This document shows, piece after piece, positions 6,299 to 13,175 of a stretch of 13,870 nucleotides of DNA (its first letter is position 1; every line of letters starts with the position of its first letter). The translations under genes and the position numbers were made by a program. Origin of the DNA: an uncultured Eubacteriales bacterium (GTDB lineage Bacteria > Bacillota > Clostridia > Oscillospirales > Butyricicoccaceae); the NCBI GenBank assembly GCA_910585875.1, contig CAJUIK010000006.1:55510-69379 (forward strand), written 5' to 3'. The notes under the pieces are model-generated. The model ran no database searches. It saw only the letters and a list, made by a program, of their open reading frames with translations, and was not told where the DNA came from.

Positions 6299-6352
6299 CT
6301 CCAAAGCCCGAGGGCTTTGGAGGGGGCGTTATCCCGCCGCCGGCGGGCCGGC
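6299..6352. promoter_or_regulatory. GC-rich hairpin cluster in the rpoA-rplQ gap
   Basis: In the rpoA-rplQ leader, a perfect inverted repeat with 11-nt arms (6299-6309 and 6312-6322, CTCCAAAGCCC) ends about 13 nt upstream of the rplQ ribosome binding site. Next to it are a 6-bp hairpin (CCCGCC 6333-6338 with GGCGGG 6342-6347) and two GCCGGC copies (6339-6344, 6347-6352) that can pair in an alternative way. No T tract follows, so it is not an ordinary terminator. It could be an RNA-processing or translational control element; function is inferred only. Confidence 0.4.
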
Positions 6353-6375
6353 GCGGGGCGGTTGAGCAAAGCGAA

Positions 6376-7326
6376 TCAGTTGTTTTCGCCGGAACTGAGC
6401 TTCAGGCCCATATCGTCCAGCTTTTTGATAACCTCTTCCAAAGACTTTCGGCCCAGGTTTCGGACTTTCATCATGTCTTCTTCCGATGTGTTGATCAAAT
6501 CGGCCACGGTGTTGATGCCGGCGCGCTTGAGGCAGTTGAAAGAGCGGACGGAAAGATCCAGCTCTTCAATGGTCATTTCAAGCACTTTGTCCTGGGTGGT
6601 TTCGCTCTTTTCCACCACCGTCGTCCGATTGCCAATCTCGTCAGAAAGGTCCACAAACAGGCTCAGATGGTCTGTCAGAATCTTGGCGGCCAGCGACACG
6701 GCGTCTCGGGCCGCAATGGTCCGATCCGTCCAAACTTCCAGCGTCAGGCGGTCGTAATCGGTCATATCGCCCACACGGGCGTTTTCCACCACATAATTGA
6801 CCTTATAAACAGGCGTATAGAGGGAATCCACCGGGATCAGCCCGATCACCGGCTGGGCGGGCTTATTGCGATCGGCCAAGGTATAACCCCGGCCATGGTT
6901 GATGGTCAGCTCCATCGTGAATTTGGCTTCGGGCATCAGCGTGCAGATGTGGTGGTCCGGGTTGAGGATCTCCACTTCGCTGTCGCAGCGGATGTCGCCG
7001 GCCGTCACCGGCCCTGGATTGGTCGCCTCGATGTAAACGGTCTTTTCGCCTTCGCTGTGCAGCTTGGCGATGATCTTTTTTACATTCAGCACAATCTCCG
7101 TTACGTCTTCCTTTACGCCCGGTATCGTGGAAAACTCATGCTGCACGCCATCGATTTTGATGGTAGTCACGGCGGTGCCGGGCAGCGAGGAGAGCAGTAT
7201 ACGGCGGAGAGAGTTGCCGAGGGTGGTCCCATATCCCCTCTCCAGCGGCTCTACCACAAATTTGCCATAAGAGCCGTCTTCCAGGGAATCGGCGCACTCA
7301 ATGCGGGGCTTTTCAATCGCTATCAT
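6376..7326 (-). CDS. rpoA: DNA-directed RNA polymerase alpha subunit
   Basis: 316 residues, full length. The N-terminal domain nucleates core enzyme assembly: GYGTTLGNSLRRILLSSLPG (about 31-50) and the following GVQHEFSTIPGVKEDVTEI are the dimerisation and beta/beta' contact signature. After a linker, the C-terminal domain (about 251-310) carries the helix-hairpin-helix that binds UP elements and activators (MTIEELDLSVRSFNCLKRAG, then VRNLGRKSLEEVIKKL). The ATG at 7326 is preferred over the TTG one codon earlier; AGGAGGG lies 7 nt before it. It follows rpsD after 54 nt, as in clostridial alpha operons, and nothing appears truncated. Confidence 0.98.
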   Translation of the reverse strand: MIAIEKPRIECADSLEDGSYGKFVVEPLERGYGTTLGNSLRRILLSSLPGTAVTTIKIDGVQHEFSTIPGVKEDVTEIVLNVKKIIAKLHSEGEKTVYIEATNPGPVTAGDIRCDSEVEILNPDHHICTLMPEAKFTMELTINHGRGYTLADRNKPAQPVIGLIPVDSLYTPVYKVNYVVENARVGDMTDYDRLTLEVWTDRTIAARDAVSLAAKILTDHLSLFVDLSDEIGNRTTVVEKSETTQDKVLEMTIEELDLSVRSFNCLKRAGINTVADLINTSEEDMMKVRNLGRKSLEEVIKKLDDMGLKLSSGENN

Positions 7327-7380
7327 CAAATTACCCTCCTATCGTTAAAATGCCAATGCGTGTCTCAATGAGGGCTGCGG

Positions 7381-8010
7381 TTATTTGGAATACAGCTCGA
7401 CGATCAGATGCTCCTGCACGGGCAGATCGATCTCCTCCCGGCTGGGCAGGTTCACGACGGTAGCGGAGCCCTTGGCCCGGTCGACGCTCAGCCAGTTCAG
7501 GGCGGGCTTGGCGCTGTTCGCCTCGATGACAGCTTTGAATTTATCCAGGCTCATGCTCTTGGATCTGATTTCCACAACGTCGCCGGCCTTCAACAGATAG
7601 GAGGGGATGTTCACCTTTTTGCCGTTGACGGTGAAATGAGAATGCTTGACCAGCTGGCGGGCTTCCGGGCGGCTCATGGCGAAGCCGGCGCGATAGACCA
7701 CGTTGTCCAGCCGGCTCTCCAGGATTTTCAGCAGGTTCTCGCCTGTCATGCCCTGGCGTTTGGAGGCCAGCTCAAAATAGCCGGCGAACTGGTTTTCCAA
7801 AATGCCATAATACTTCCTGGCCTTCTGCTTTTCCCGCAGCTGCATTCCGTATTCGGAGAGCTTTCTGTTGCGGCCCTGGCCGTGCTGTCCAGGGGCGTAA
7901 GCCCGGCGGGAGATCGCGCATTTATCTGTGTAGCATCTGTCGCCCTTCAGAAAGAGTTTCTCGCCCTCTCTGCGGCAGATCCGGCAGGTTGCGTCTGTAT
8001 ATCTTGCCAT
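7381..8010 (-). CDS. rpsD: 30S ribosomal protein S4
   Basis: 209 residues. S4 is a primary 16S rRNA binder that starts 30S assembly and shapes the mRNA entry site. It shows the N-terminal four-cysteine zinc site (Cys9, Cys12, Cys26, Cys31), the conserved SRRAYAPGQHGQ and SEYGMQLREKQKARKYYGI blocks, and the S4 RNA-binding domain (ESRLDNVVYRAGFAMSRPEA, HFTVNGKKVNIPSYLLKAGD). This is the zinc-containing (C+) form; many bacteria instead have, or also have, a form lacking these cysteines. Its place between rpsK and rpoA is typical of Clostridia. The ATG at 8010 has GGAGGTG upstream and lies 18 nt after the rpsK stop. Confidence 0.98.
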   Translation of the reverse strand: MARYTDATCRICRREGEKLFLKGDRCYTDKCAISRRAYAPGQHGQGRNRKLSEYGMQLREKQKARKYYGILENQFAGYFELASKRQGMTGENLLKILESRLDNVVYRAGFAMSRPEARQLVKHSHFTVNGKKVNIPSYLLKAGDVVEIRSKSMSLDKFKAVIEANSAKPALNWLSVDRAKGSATVVNLPSREEIDLPVQEHLIVELYSK

Positions 8011-8028
8011 TAATCAATACACCTCCGA

Positions 8029-8433
8029 TTAAACTCTTCTTCTTTTGGGCGGGCGGCAGCCGTTGTGGGGGATGGGGGTCACGTCTTTGATCATGGTGAC
8101 GTCCAGCCCGGCGGCCTGCAGGGCGCGGATGGCGGCTTCGCGGCCGGAACCCGGTCCTTTCACATAAACTTCCACTGTCTTCAGGCCGTGTTCCATAGCG
8201 GCCTTGGCGGCGGTTTCCGCAGCCGTCTGAGCGGCGTAAGGGGTGGACTTTCTGGAACCCCGGAAGCCCAGCCCGCCGGAGGAAGCCCAAGAAAGAGCGT
8301 TGCCGGAAAGATCGGTGATGGTCACGATGGTATTGTTGAAAGAGGAGCGGATATGGGCCGCGCCCTTTTCAATATTCTTGCGTTCGCGGCGCTTTTTTGT
8401 GGCGCCTTTTTTCGCAGTCTGTCCTTTTGCCAT
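8029..8433 (-). CDS. rpsK: 30S ribosomal protein S11
   Basis: 134 residues, full length. S11 sits on the 30S platform near the mRNA exit and Shine-Dalgarno cleft. Diagnostic segments are the basic N-terminal tail, GAAHIRSSFNNTIVTITD, SGGLGFRGSRKSTPYAAQTA, the glycine-rich KGPGSGREAAIRAL, and the C-terminal PIPHNGCRPPKRRRV. GGAGGGG lies about 8 nt before the ATG. The gap to rpsM is 15 nt and to rpsD 18 nt, so all three are on one transcript. Confidence 0.98.
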   Translation of the reverse strand: MAKGQTAKKGATKKRRERKNIEKGAAHIRSSFNNTIVTITDLSGNALSWASSGGLGFRGSRKSTPYAAQTAAETAAKAAMEHGLKTVEVYVKGPGSGREAAIRALQAAGLDVTMIKDVTPIPHNGCRPPKRRRV

Positions 8434-8448
8434 TATTTTCGCCCCTCC

Positions 8449-8817
8449 TTACTTCTTCTTATTCGCAATGGTCTTTTTGGGGCCCTTGCGCGTTCTGGCG
8501 TTTGTCTTGGTGCGCTGCCCGCGGACAGGCAGGCTCCTTCTGTGGCGCACGCCCCGGTAAGAGCCGATCTCCACCAGGCGTTTGATATTCATCGCGTTTT
8601 CCCGGCGCAGGTCGCCCTCCACCTGGTAGCTATGTTCAATCACGTCGCGCAGCTTCGCCACTTCGTCGTCGGTCAAGTCTTTCACTCTGGTGTCGGGGTT
8701 TACGCCAGTTTTTTGCAGTATCTCGTTGGAGAGGGAGCGGCCGATCCCAAAGATGTAAGTCAGGCCAATCTCCACTCTTTTTTCGCGGGGAAGGTCAACA
8801 CCGGCAATACGAGCCAT
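8449..8817 (-). CDS. rpsM: 30S ribosomal protein S13
   Basis: 122 residues, full length. S13 lies in the 30S head and contacts the P-site tRNA and intersubunit bridges. The start MARIAGVDLPREKRVEIGLT, the segment IGRSLSNEIL, the central RGVRHRRSLPVRGQRTKTNA and the Lys-rich tail (KGPKKTIANKKK) identify it. AGGAGGTG lies ~9 nt before the ATG. Only 26 nt separate it from rpmJ, too little for a classic E. coli-type S4 control pseudoknot without involving rpmJ coding sequence. Confidence 0.98.
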   Translation of the reverse strand: MARIAGVDLPREKRVEIGLTYIFGIGRSLSNEILQKTGVNPDTRVKDLTDDEVAKLRDVIEHSYQVEGDLRRENAMNIKRLVEIGSYRGVRHRRSLPVRGQRTKTNARTRKGPKKTIANKKK

Positions 8818-8843
8818 TTATTTCAGCACCTCCTGTGTACTTA

Positions 8844-8957
8844 TCAGCCCTGTCTCTGTTTGTGTTTGGGGTTCTCGCAGATGACCATAACGCGGCCTTT
8901 CCTGCGGATGATCTTGCACTTTTCGCAGATGGGTTTGACGGACGGTTTCACTTTCAT
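8844..8957 (-). CDS. rpmJ: 50S ribosomal protein L36
   Basis: A 37-residue ORF starting MKVKPSVKPICEKCKIIRRK and ending ENPKHKQRQG: a canonical L36. Cys11, Cys14, Cys27 and His32 form the zinc-ribbon ligand set, so this is the zinc-binding form; some bacteria also carry a zinc-free paralogue elsewhere. L36 is the smallest large-subunit protein and binds domain VI of 23S rRNA. The ATG is at 8957 and the TGA at 8844-8846. AGGAGGT lies 7 nt upstream. It sits in its standard place between infA and rpsM. Confidence 0.97.
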   Translation of the reverse strand: MKVKPSVKPICEKCKIIRRKGRVMVICENPKHKQRQG

Positions 8958-8976
8958 GTTCTGTACCTCCTGTATC

Positions 8977-8993
8977 AGCGGCCGGCGGCCGCT
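8977..8993. promoter_or_regulatory. GC-only hairpin between infA and rpmJ
   Basis: AGCGGCC (8977-8983) and GGCCGCT (8987-8993) form a perfect 7-bp stem with a 3-nt loop, just before the rpmJ ribosome binding site on the minus-strand mRNA. No T tract. It may affect rpmJ translation or mRNA processing; this is inference from sequence. Confidence 0.3.
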
Positions 8994-9000
8994 GGCGCGC

Positions 9001-9219
9001 TTATTTCGATCGCCACGTAATCCTGCCCCGGGAGAGGTCGTAGGGCGACATTTCCAGCGTCACCTTGTCTCCCGGCAGGATCTTGATAAAATTCATTCTC
9101 AGCTTGCCCGAGATATGGGCCAAAACCTTGTGGCCGTTGGCCAGCTCCACCTGGAACATGGCGTTTGGCAACGCCTCTATAACGGTACCTTCGACCTCGA
9201 TCATATCTTCTTTTGCCAA
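9001..9219 (-). CDS. infA: Translation initiation factor IF-1 (TTG start)
   Basis: 72 residues, full length for IF1, a single OB-fold protein that occupies the 30S A site during initiation. The sequence AKEDMIEVEGTVIEALPNAM, FQVELANGHKVLAHISGKLR and the ending DLSRGRITWR are conserved. The start is a TTG (9219-9217). The next in-frame ATG (9204) would remove the highly conserved AKED N-terminus, and the ribosome binding site GAGGAGGT fits the TTG, not that ATG. A weak start codon for an essential initiation factor could set its level low. It is flanked by long gaps (80 nt to map, 43 nt to rpmJ), both with GC-rich hairpins. Confidence 0.97.
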   Translation of the reverse strand: MAKEDMIEVEGTVIEALPNAMFQVELANGHKVLAHISGKLRMNFIKILPGDKVTLEMSPYDLSRGRITWRSK

Positions 9220-9227
9220 ACGAAATT

Positions 9228-9235
9228 ACCTCCTC
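9228..9235 (-). promoter_or_regulatory. Ribosome binding site that fixes the infA TTG start
   Basis: GAGGAGGT on the minus strand ends 8 nt before the TTG at 9219 and 23 nt before the first in-frame ATG (9204). The spacing supports initiation at TTG. Confidence 0.8.
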
Positions 9236-9252
9236 GGTTATTTTGCATTCGC

Positions 9253-9276
9253 GGCGCCCGGCCTGGGCCGGCCGCC
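9253..9276. promoter_or_regulatory. GC-rich hairpin between map and infA
   Basis: GGCG-x-CCGGCC (9253-9263) pairs with GGCCGG-x-CGCC (9266-9276), ten GC pairs with one mismatch and a minimal loop. It lies about 17 nt upstream of the infA ribosome binding site on the mRNA. No T tract follows, so a terminator is unlikely. Function unknown. Confidence 0.35.
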
Positions 9277-9299
9277 ATTGTACTATATCCGGGTTTGTC

Positions 9300-10052
9300 T
9301 CATCCTCCGACAGAAGTCAGTATGATCGGTTCGCCTTCTGTGATGACGATGGTGTGTTCAAAGTGGGCGGCCAGGCTGCCGTCCGCCGTTTTCACCGTCC
9401 ATCCGTCGGGCAGCACTTTTACCTGCCAGCCTCCGGCGGTAATCATCGGCTCTATGGCGATTGTCATCCCCGGCGTCAGCCGGGGGCCGTGGCCCGGGGC
9501 CCCAAAATTGGGCACCTCCGGTTCCTCGTGCATTTTTGTGCCGATCCCGTGCCCCACATACTCACGCACAACGCCGTAGCCCCTGCTTTCGCAATAGGCC
9601 GCGACGGCGTGCGAGATATCGGAAATCCTTTGCCCTTTCCGGGCAAATTTGATACCTTCATAGAAGCTCTGCCGCGTTACGTCTATCAGCTTCCGGGCCT
9701 CTTCTGAGATATTGCCCGCCCCAAATGTGGCGGCGTTATCCCCATAATAGCCCTCGTACACTGCGCCCACGTCGATGCTGACGATATCGCCCTCTTTGAT
9801 CTTCCGGCGGCCGGGGATCCCGTGGATCACCTCGTCGTTGATCGAGCAGCAGATGGCGGCGGGAAACCCGCCGTATCCCAGGAAAGCCGGCTTGGCGCCC
9901 GCCTTCCGAATGACCTTGCGGGCCGCCTCGTCCAGCTCGCGGGTTGTAACGCCCGGCGCGACCAGATCGCCGGCGGCAAGAAGGGCCGCCTGGCTGATCT
10001 GCCCCGCCTTTTGCATGATTTTCAGCTCATGGGTTGATTTGATCGTAATCAT
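9300..10052 (-). CDS. map: Methionine aminopeptidase, type I
   Basis: 250 residues. It removes the initiator methionine from nascent proteins co-translationally. The pita-bread fold metal ligands are all readable: Asp94 (SIDVG), Asp105 (GDNA), His168 (GHGIG), Glu201 (AIEPM) and Glu232 (HFEHT). His77 lies in EVIHGIP. There is no SH3-like or zinc-finger N-terminal extension, so it is the short bacterial type I form. The ATG overlaps the adk stop in ATGA, implying translational coupling. GAGGA lies ~9 nt upstream, inside adk. It is followed by infA after 80 nt, without the small KOW-domain gene that many Clostridia carry here. Confidence 0.98.
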   Translation of the reverse strand: MITIKSTHELKIMQKAGQISQAALLAAGDLVAPGVTTRELDEAARKVIRKAGAKPAFLGYGGFPAAICCSINDEVIHGIPGRRKIKEGDIVSIDVGAVYEGYYGDNAATFGAGNISEEARKLIDVTRQSFYEGIKFARKGQRISDISHAVAAYCESRGYGVVREYVGHGIGTKMHEEPEVPNFGAPGHGPRLTPGMTIAIEPMITAGGWQVKVLPDGWTVKTADGSLAAHFEHTIVITEGEPIILTSVGG

Positions 10053-10684
10053 AAGGATATCCTCAGCGCTTCAAACACCCTCTGCGTGGTGTCCGCCAGT
10101 TTGTCCTGTCCCCGCACCGCCGCAAGCAGCCCCTGCCGGCGGTAATATTCTTTCACGGGCTCGGTTTCCTCATGATAAATATGCAGCCTGTTTTCCACCA
10201 CGGCCCGGGTATCGTCCCTCCGGGTGACCAGCAGGCCGCCGCACTTATCGCACACCCCTTCTTTTTTTGGCGGGTTGCTCTCTGTGTGATAAGTGGTCTG
10301 GCAAGCGGGGCAAATGCGCCGCCCTTCCATCCGCCGTTCGATCTCTTCGTCCCCCACCTCGATGGAGAGGGCCGCGTCGATCTGGGCGAAGCCGCCGAGG
10401 GCCTGGGCCTGGGCCAGGGTCCGGGGGAAGCCGTCCAGAATATATCCGGCCTGGCAATCCTCCTCCTCCAGCCGCCGGCGGACCAGCTGGATGATCATCT
10501 CATCCGGCACAAGCCGCCCGGCGTCCATGGCGTCCTTGACTTGGGCGCCCAGCTCCGTGCCCTGCTGCATCGCGGCCCGGAGCAGGTTGCCGGTGGAAAT
10601 AGTTGGGATGCCCAGCCGGCCTGCCAGCAGGCCGGCCTGAGTGCCCTTTCCGGCGCCAGGCGCCCCGAGAATCACAATTTTCAT
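10049..10684 (-). CDS. adk: Adenylate kinase
   Basis: 211 residues. It catalyses ATP + AMP to 2 ADP in the cytoplasm. The P-loop GAPGAGKGT (7-15), the AMP-binding TGNLLRAAM (31-39) and GYILDGFPRT (80-89) are present. The long LID domain has four cysteines (Cys125, Cys128, Cys145, Cys148), the structural zinc site typical of Gram-positive Adk. The segments NPPKKEGVCDKCGG and RRDDT also fit. The start at 10684 has GGAGG ~8-9 nt upstream. It follows secY after 37 nt and overlaps map by 4 nt, giving the usual secY-adk-map order. Confidence 0.98.
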   Translation of the reverse strand: MKIVILGAPGAGKGTQAGLLAGRLGIPTISTGNLLRAAMQQGTELGAQVKDAMDAGRLVPDEMIIQLVRRRLEEEDCQAGYILDGFPRTLAQAQALGGFAQIDAALSIEVGDEEIERRMEGRRICPACQTTYHTESNPPKKEGVCDKCGGLLVTRRDDTRAVVENRLHIYHEETEPVKEYYRRQGLLAAVRGQDKLADTTQRVFEALRISL

Positions 10685-10721
10685 CTCAATGCCTCCACAA
10701 TCCGCCTCGGCAAGGGGCGTC

Positions 10722-12002
10722 CTATTCCAGGAAGCCCTTGTAATGGCGCATCAGCATCTGCGCTTCGATCTGCTTGACAGTCTCCAGAGCCACGCCCACG
10801 AGAATCAGCACGGATGTGCCGCCGATGGCCAGGCCGCCCAACCCTCTGATATTGCTCATGATCAGGGGCAGGATCGCCACAATGCCCAAAAACAGGGCGC
10901 CCATCAGCGTGATTTTGTTCAAAACCTTAGCAATGAAATCGGTGGTGGGCTTGCCCGGGCGGAAGCCGGGGATAAACCCGCCGTTCTTTTTCAGGTTGTT
11001 GCTTACTTCAATGGGATTAAACTGGATCGTGGCGTAGAAATAAGCGAAGCCCACGATCAGCAGAGCATAAACGATGATATAGGCCAGGCTGCCCTGGCTG
11101 AACGCCTTGCCGAAGTTGCTCCAGAAGGTGCCCTCGGCGGGGTTCATAAATTGGATCAGCGTGCCCGGGAAGGACACGATGGAAGAGGCGAAGATGACAG
11201 GCATGACGCCGGACATATTCACCTTCATAGGCAGATGGGTGGATTGACCGCCGTACATCTTGCGGCCCACCATCCGCTTGGCATACTGGATGGGGATGCG
11301 GCGCTCGGCGTTGGTGATAAACACGATAAAGCCGATCATGCCCACGGCCACCACCAGGATAACCGCCAGGGAAATGATATTCATGCTGCCGCTGCGCATA
11401 CCGCTGATAATGCTCATCACGGCGGAAGGCCCGCGGGATACGATAGAGGCAAACAGGATCAGGGAGATGCCGTTGCCCACGCCCTTGGAGTTGATCTGCT
11501 CGCCCAGCCACATAATGAAGCTGGAGCCGGCGGTAAACGTCAGGATGATAACAATGGCGCTCCACAGGTCTGTGCGAGTCAGCACATGGCTGGTGCGCAG
11601 CAGGGTGTAGTACGTCCAGCCCATCAGCAGAGACAGGGCGATGGTGACATACCGGGTGATAGAGGCCATTTTCTTGCGGCCTTCTTCGCCGCCGTCCTTC
11701 ACCATGCGCTCCAGAGCCGGAATGGCGATCTGGAGCAGCTGCATAATGATGGAGGCGTTGATATAGGGATACACCGACAAGGCGAAAATAGACGCCTGGG
11801 AAAATCCTCCGCCGGACAATGTGTTAAAATAGCCCAGCAGCGTGTCGCTGTAAGAACGGAACACATCGGCCAGCGCCTGGGTGTCTACATAAGGGACATA
11901 GATGGCATAGCCGAAGCGAAAGATCACCAGCGCGAAAATCACAAACCGCAGTTTACGCCGCAGATCCGGGATCTTCCACGCATTTTTCATGGTTTCTATC
12001 AT
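10722..12002 (-). CDS. secY: Protein translocase subunit SecY
   Basis: 426 residues, full length. SecY is the channel of the Sec translocon in the cytoplasmic membrane, partnering SecE, SecG and SecA. About ten hydrophobic segments are readable, beginning with RFVIFALVIFRFGYAIYVP. The plug region GGGFSQASIFALSVYPYINA, the cytoplasmic loops NAERRIPIQYAKRMVG and NLKKNGGFIPGFRPGKPT (SecA/ribosome contact), and the ending QIEAQMLMRHYKGF are typical. The ATG at 12002 gives MIETMKNAWKIPDLRRK, matching the usual clostridial start. It is 3 nt beyond the rplO stop, with the ribosome binding site inside rplO, so coupling is likely. Confidence 0.98.
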   Translation of the reverse strand: MIETMKNAWKIPDLRRKLRFVIFALVIFRFGYAIYVPYVDTQALADVFRSYSDTLLGYFNTLSGGGFSQASIFALSVYPYINASIIMQLLQIAIPALERMVKDGGEEGRKKMASITRYVTIALSLLMGWTYYTLLRTSHVLTRTDLWSAIVIILTFTAGSSFIMWLGEQINSKGVGNGISLILFASIVSRGPSAVMSIISGMRSGSMNIISLAVILVVAVGMIGFIVFITNAERRIPIQYAKRMVGRKMYGGQSTHLPMKVNMSGVMPVIFASSIVSFPGTLIQFMNPAEGTFWSNFGKAFSQGSLAYIIVYALLIVGFAYFYATIQFNPIEVSNNLKKNGGFIPGFRPGKPTTDFIAKVLNKITLMGALFLGIVAILPLIMSNIRGLGGLAIGGTSVLILVGVALETVKQIEAQMLMRHYKGFLE

Positions 12003-12005
12003 GGC

Positions 12006-12449
12006 TTATACCACCTCCGCTTTGCCTCCGGCGGCTTCAATTTTTTCTTTGGCGGATTGAGAGAACCCGGCCGCCTTGACGGTCAGTTTCTTTTTCAGTT
12101 CGCCTACGCCCAGCACCTTCACGCCGTCGCAGGCTTTGCCGATCAGACCCTTTTCCAACATGGAAACCACGCACACAGTCTCGCCGTTTTCAAAGGCGTT
12201 CAGCGCGCCGACGTTGATTTCGGCATAATGCTTGGCAAAGACCTTGTTGTTGAAGCCGCGCTTGGGCAGGCGGCGGGCCAGAGGCATCTGGCCGCCTTCA
12301 AAACCAGGGCGGACGCCGCCGCCGCTGCGGGCCCACTGGCCCTTATGGCCGCGGCCGGCCGTCTTGCCGTTGCCGCTGCCAATGCCGCGGCCCTTGCGCT
12401 TGGGCTCCTGGTTGGATCCGGGCGCCGGAGAAATTTCATGCAGTTTCAT
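12006..12449 (-). CDS. rplO: 50S ribosomal protein L15
   Basis: 147 residues, full length. L15 is a late-assembly 23S rRNA binding protein with a long glycine/arginine-rich extension. MKLHEISPAPGS, KRKGRGIGSGNGKTAGRGHKG and GFEGGQMPLARRLPKRGF are diagnostic, followed by the globular C-terminal domain ending EAAGGKAEVV. A strong AGGAGGAG site precedes the ATG. Its stop is 3 nt from the secY start, the standard arrangement in the spc operon. Confidence 0.98.
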   Translation of the reverse strand: MKLHEISPAPGSNQEPKRKGRGIGSGNGKTAGRGHKGQWARSGGGVRPGFEGGQMPLARRLPKRGFNNKVFAKHYAEINVGALNAFENGETVCVVSMLEKGLIGKACDGVKVLGVGELKKKLTVKAAGFSQSAKEKIEAAGGKAEVV

Positions 12450-12461
12450 GGGACGCTCCTC

Positions 12462-12644
12462 CTATTCGCAGGGCTCGACAGCGAGCAGATAGCCGATCAG
12501 GGCCACCTTCCCCTGTGTCTGAGCGTTATTGGGCTGCACAGTCACGTCGCCCGGGCGCTTGAGGCCCAGGGAGTTGGCTGTGGCGATATGCTTTTGCAGT
12601 CTGCCGGCCAGACTTTTTTTGAGAGTGATCTTCAGATTGTCCAT
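12462..12644 (-). CDS. rpmD: 50S ribosomal protein L30
   Basis: 60 residues, normal for bacterial L30. The ITLKKSLAGR start and the ATANSLGLKRPGDVT helix-turn fit the family (ITLVKSxIGR, ATxxxLGLRK). The second half (QPNNAQTQGKVALIGYLLAVE) retains the NxxxxGKVxxxxxLxxVE pattern but is otherwise a little divergent. AAGGAGGGG, overlapping the rpsE stop, is the ribosome binding site. It is in its canonical place between rpsE and rplO, with gaps of 14 and 12 nt. Confidence 0.96.
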   Translation of the reverse strand: MDNLKITLKKSLAGRLQKHIATANSLGLKRPGDVTVQPNNAQTQGKVALIGYLLAVEPCE

Positions 12645-12658
12645 GCAGATTCCCCTCC

Positions 12659-13162
12659 TTATCTGGCCAACTGCTCGACGGCCACGCCGCGGGCAGCTGC
12701 CACTTGCTCCGCGTCGCGGAGAGACTTGAGGCCCGCCATGGTGGCGGCCACAACGTTTTGCGGGTTGTTGCTCCGCAGGCTCTTGGTGCGGATATCTTTG
12801 ATACCGGCCATTTCCACCACGGCGCGGACGGCGCCGCCGGCGATGACGCCGGTGCCGGGGGCCGCGGGCTTCATCAGCACTTTGCCCGCCCCGAAAACGC
12901 CCAGGGCCTCGTGGGGAATCGTGGTGCCGTCCAGCGAAATGCGGACCAGGTTTTTCTTGGCGTCTTCAATGCCCTTGCGGATGGCGTCCGGCACTTCGGA
13001 AGCCTTGCCCAGGCCGTAGCCCACAATGCCGTTTTGGTCGCCGACCACCACAAGCGCCGCGAATTTGAAGATCCGGCCGCCTTTTACCGTTTTGGATACC
13101 CGGTTCAGAGATACGACCTTTTCCTGCAGCTCCATCGTGCTTGCATCTATCAAATGAGCCAT
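12659..13162 (-). CDS. rpsE: 30S ribosomal protein S5
   Basis: 167 residues, full length. S5 is at the mRNA entry channel and contributes to decoding accuracy and mRNA helicase activity. The N-terminal double-stranded RNA-binding-like domain (ELQEKVVSLNRVSKTVKGGR, FKFAALVVVGDQNGIVGYGLGKA) and the C-terminal domain (GAGKVLMKPAAPGTGVIAGG, AGIKDIRTKSLRSNNPQNVV) are intact. VVSLNRVSKTVKGGR is the region where spectinomycin-resistance changes occur in other bacteria; it shows the usual sequence. A GAGGAGGT site precedes the ATG. Confidence 0.98.
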   Translation of the reverse strand: MAHLIDASTMELQEKVVSLNRVSKTVKGGRIFKFAALVVVGDQNGIVGYGLGKASEVPDAIRKGIEDAKKNLVRISLDGTTIPHEALGVFGAGKVLMKPAAPGTGVIAGGAVRAVVEMAGIKDIRTKSLRSNNPQNVVAATMAGLKSLRDAEQVAAARGVAVEQLAR

Positions 13163-13175
13163 ACTCTACCTCCTC

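Noticed and set aside
8818..8843. S4-binding control pseudoknot upstream of rpsM
   Set aside because: Only 26 nt lie between rpmJ and rpsM and I see no nested pairing there; the E. coli-type element needs more space.
9277..9300. TACAAT-like -10 box between map and infA as an internal promoter
   Set aside because: No acceptable -35 hexamer lies 16-18 nt upstream, so a promoter cannot be supported.
8065..9579. A 504-codon open frame on the plus strand, antisense to rpsK through map
   Set aside because: It covers five certain minus-strand genes and shows no domain. Chance openness due to GC-rich codon bias.
10641..13019. A 792-codon open frame on the plus strand, antisense to adk, secY, rplO, rpmD and rpsE
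   Set aside because: It crosses five certain genes, its product is His/Gln/Gly-rich with no recognisable domain, and it has no ribosome binding site. It is a by-product of GC-rich codon use on the other strand.
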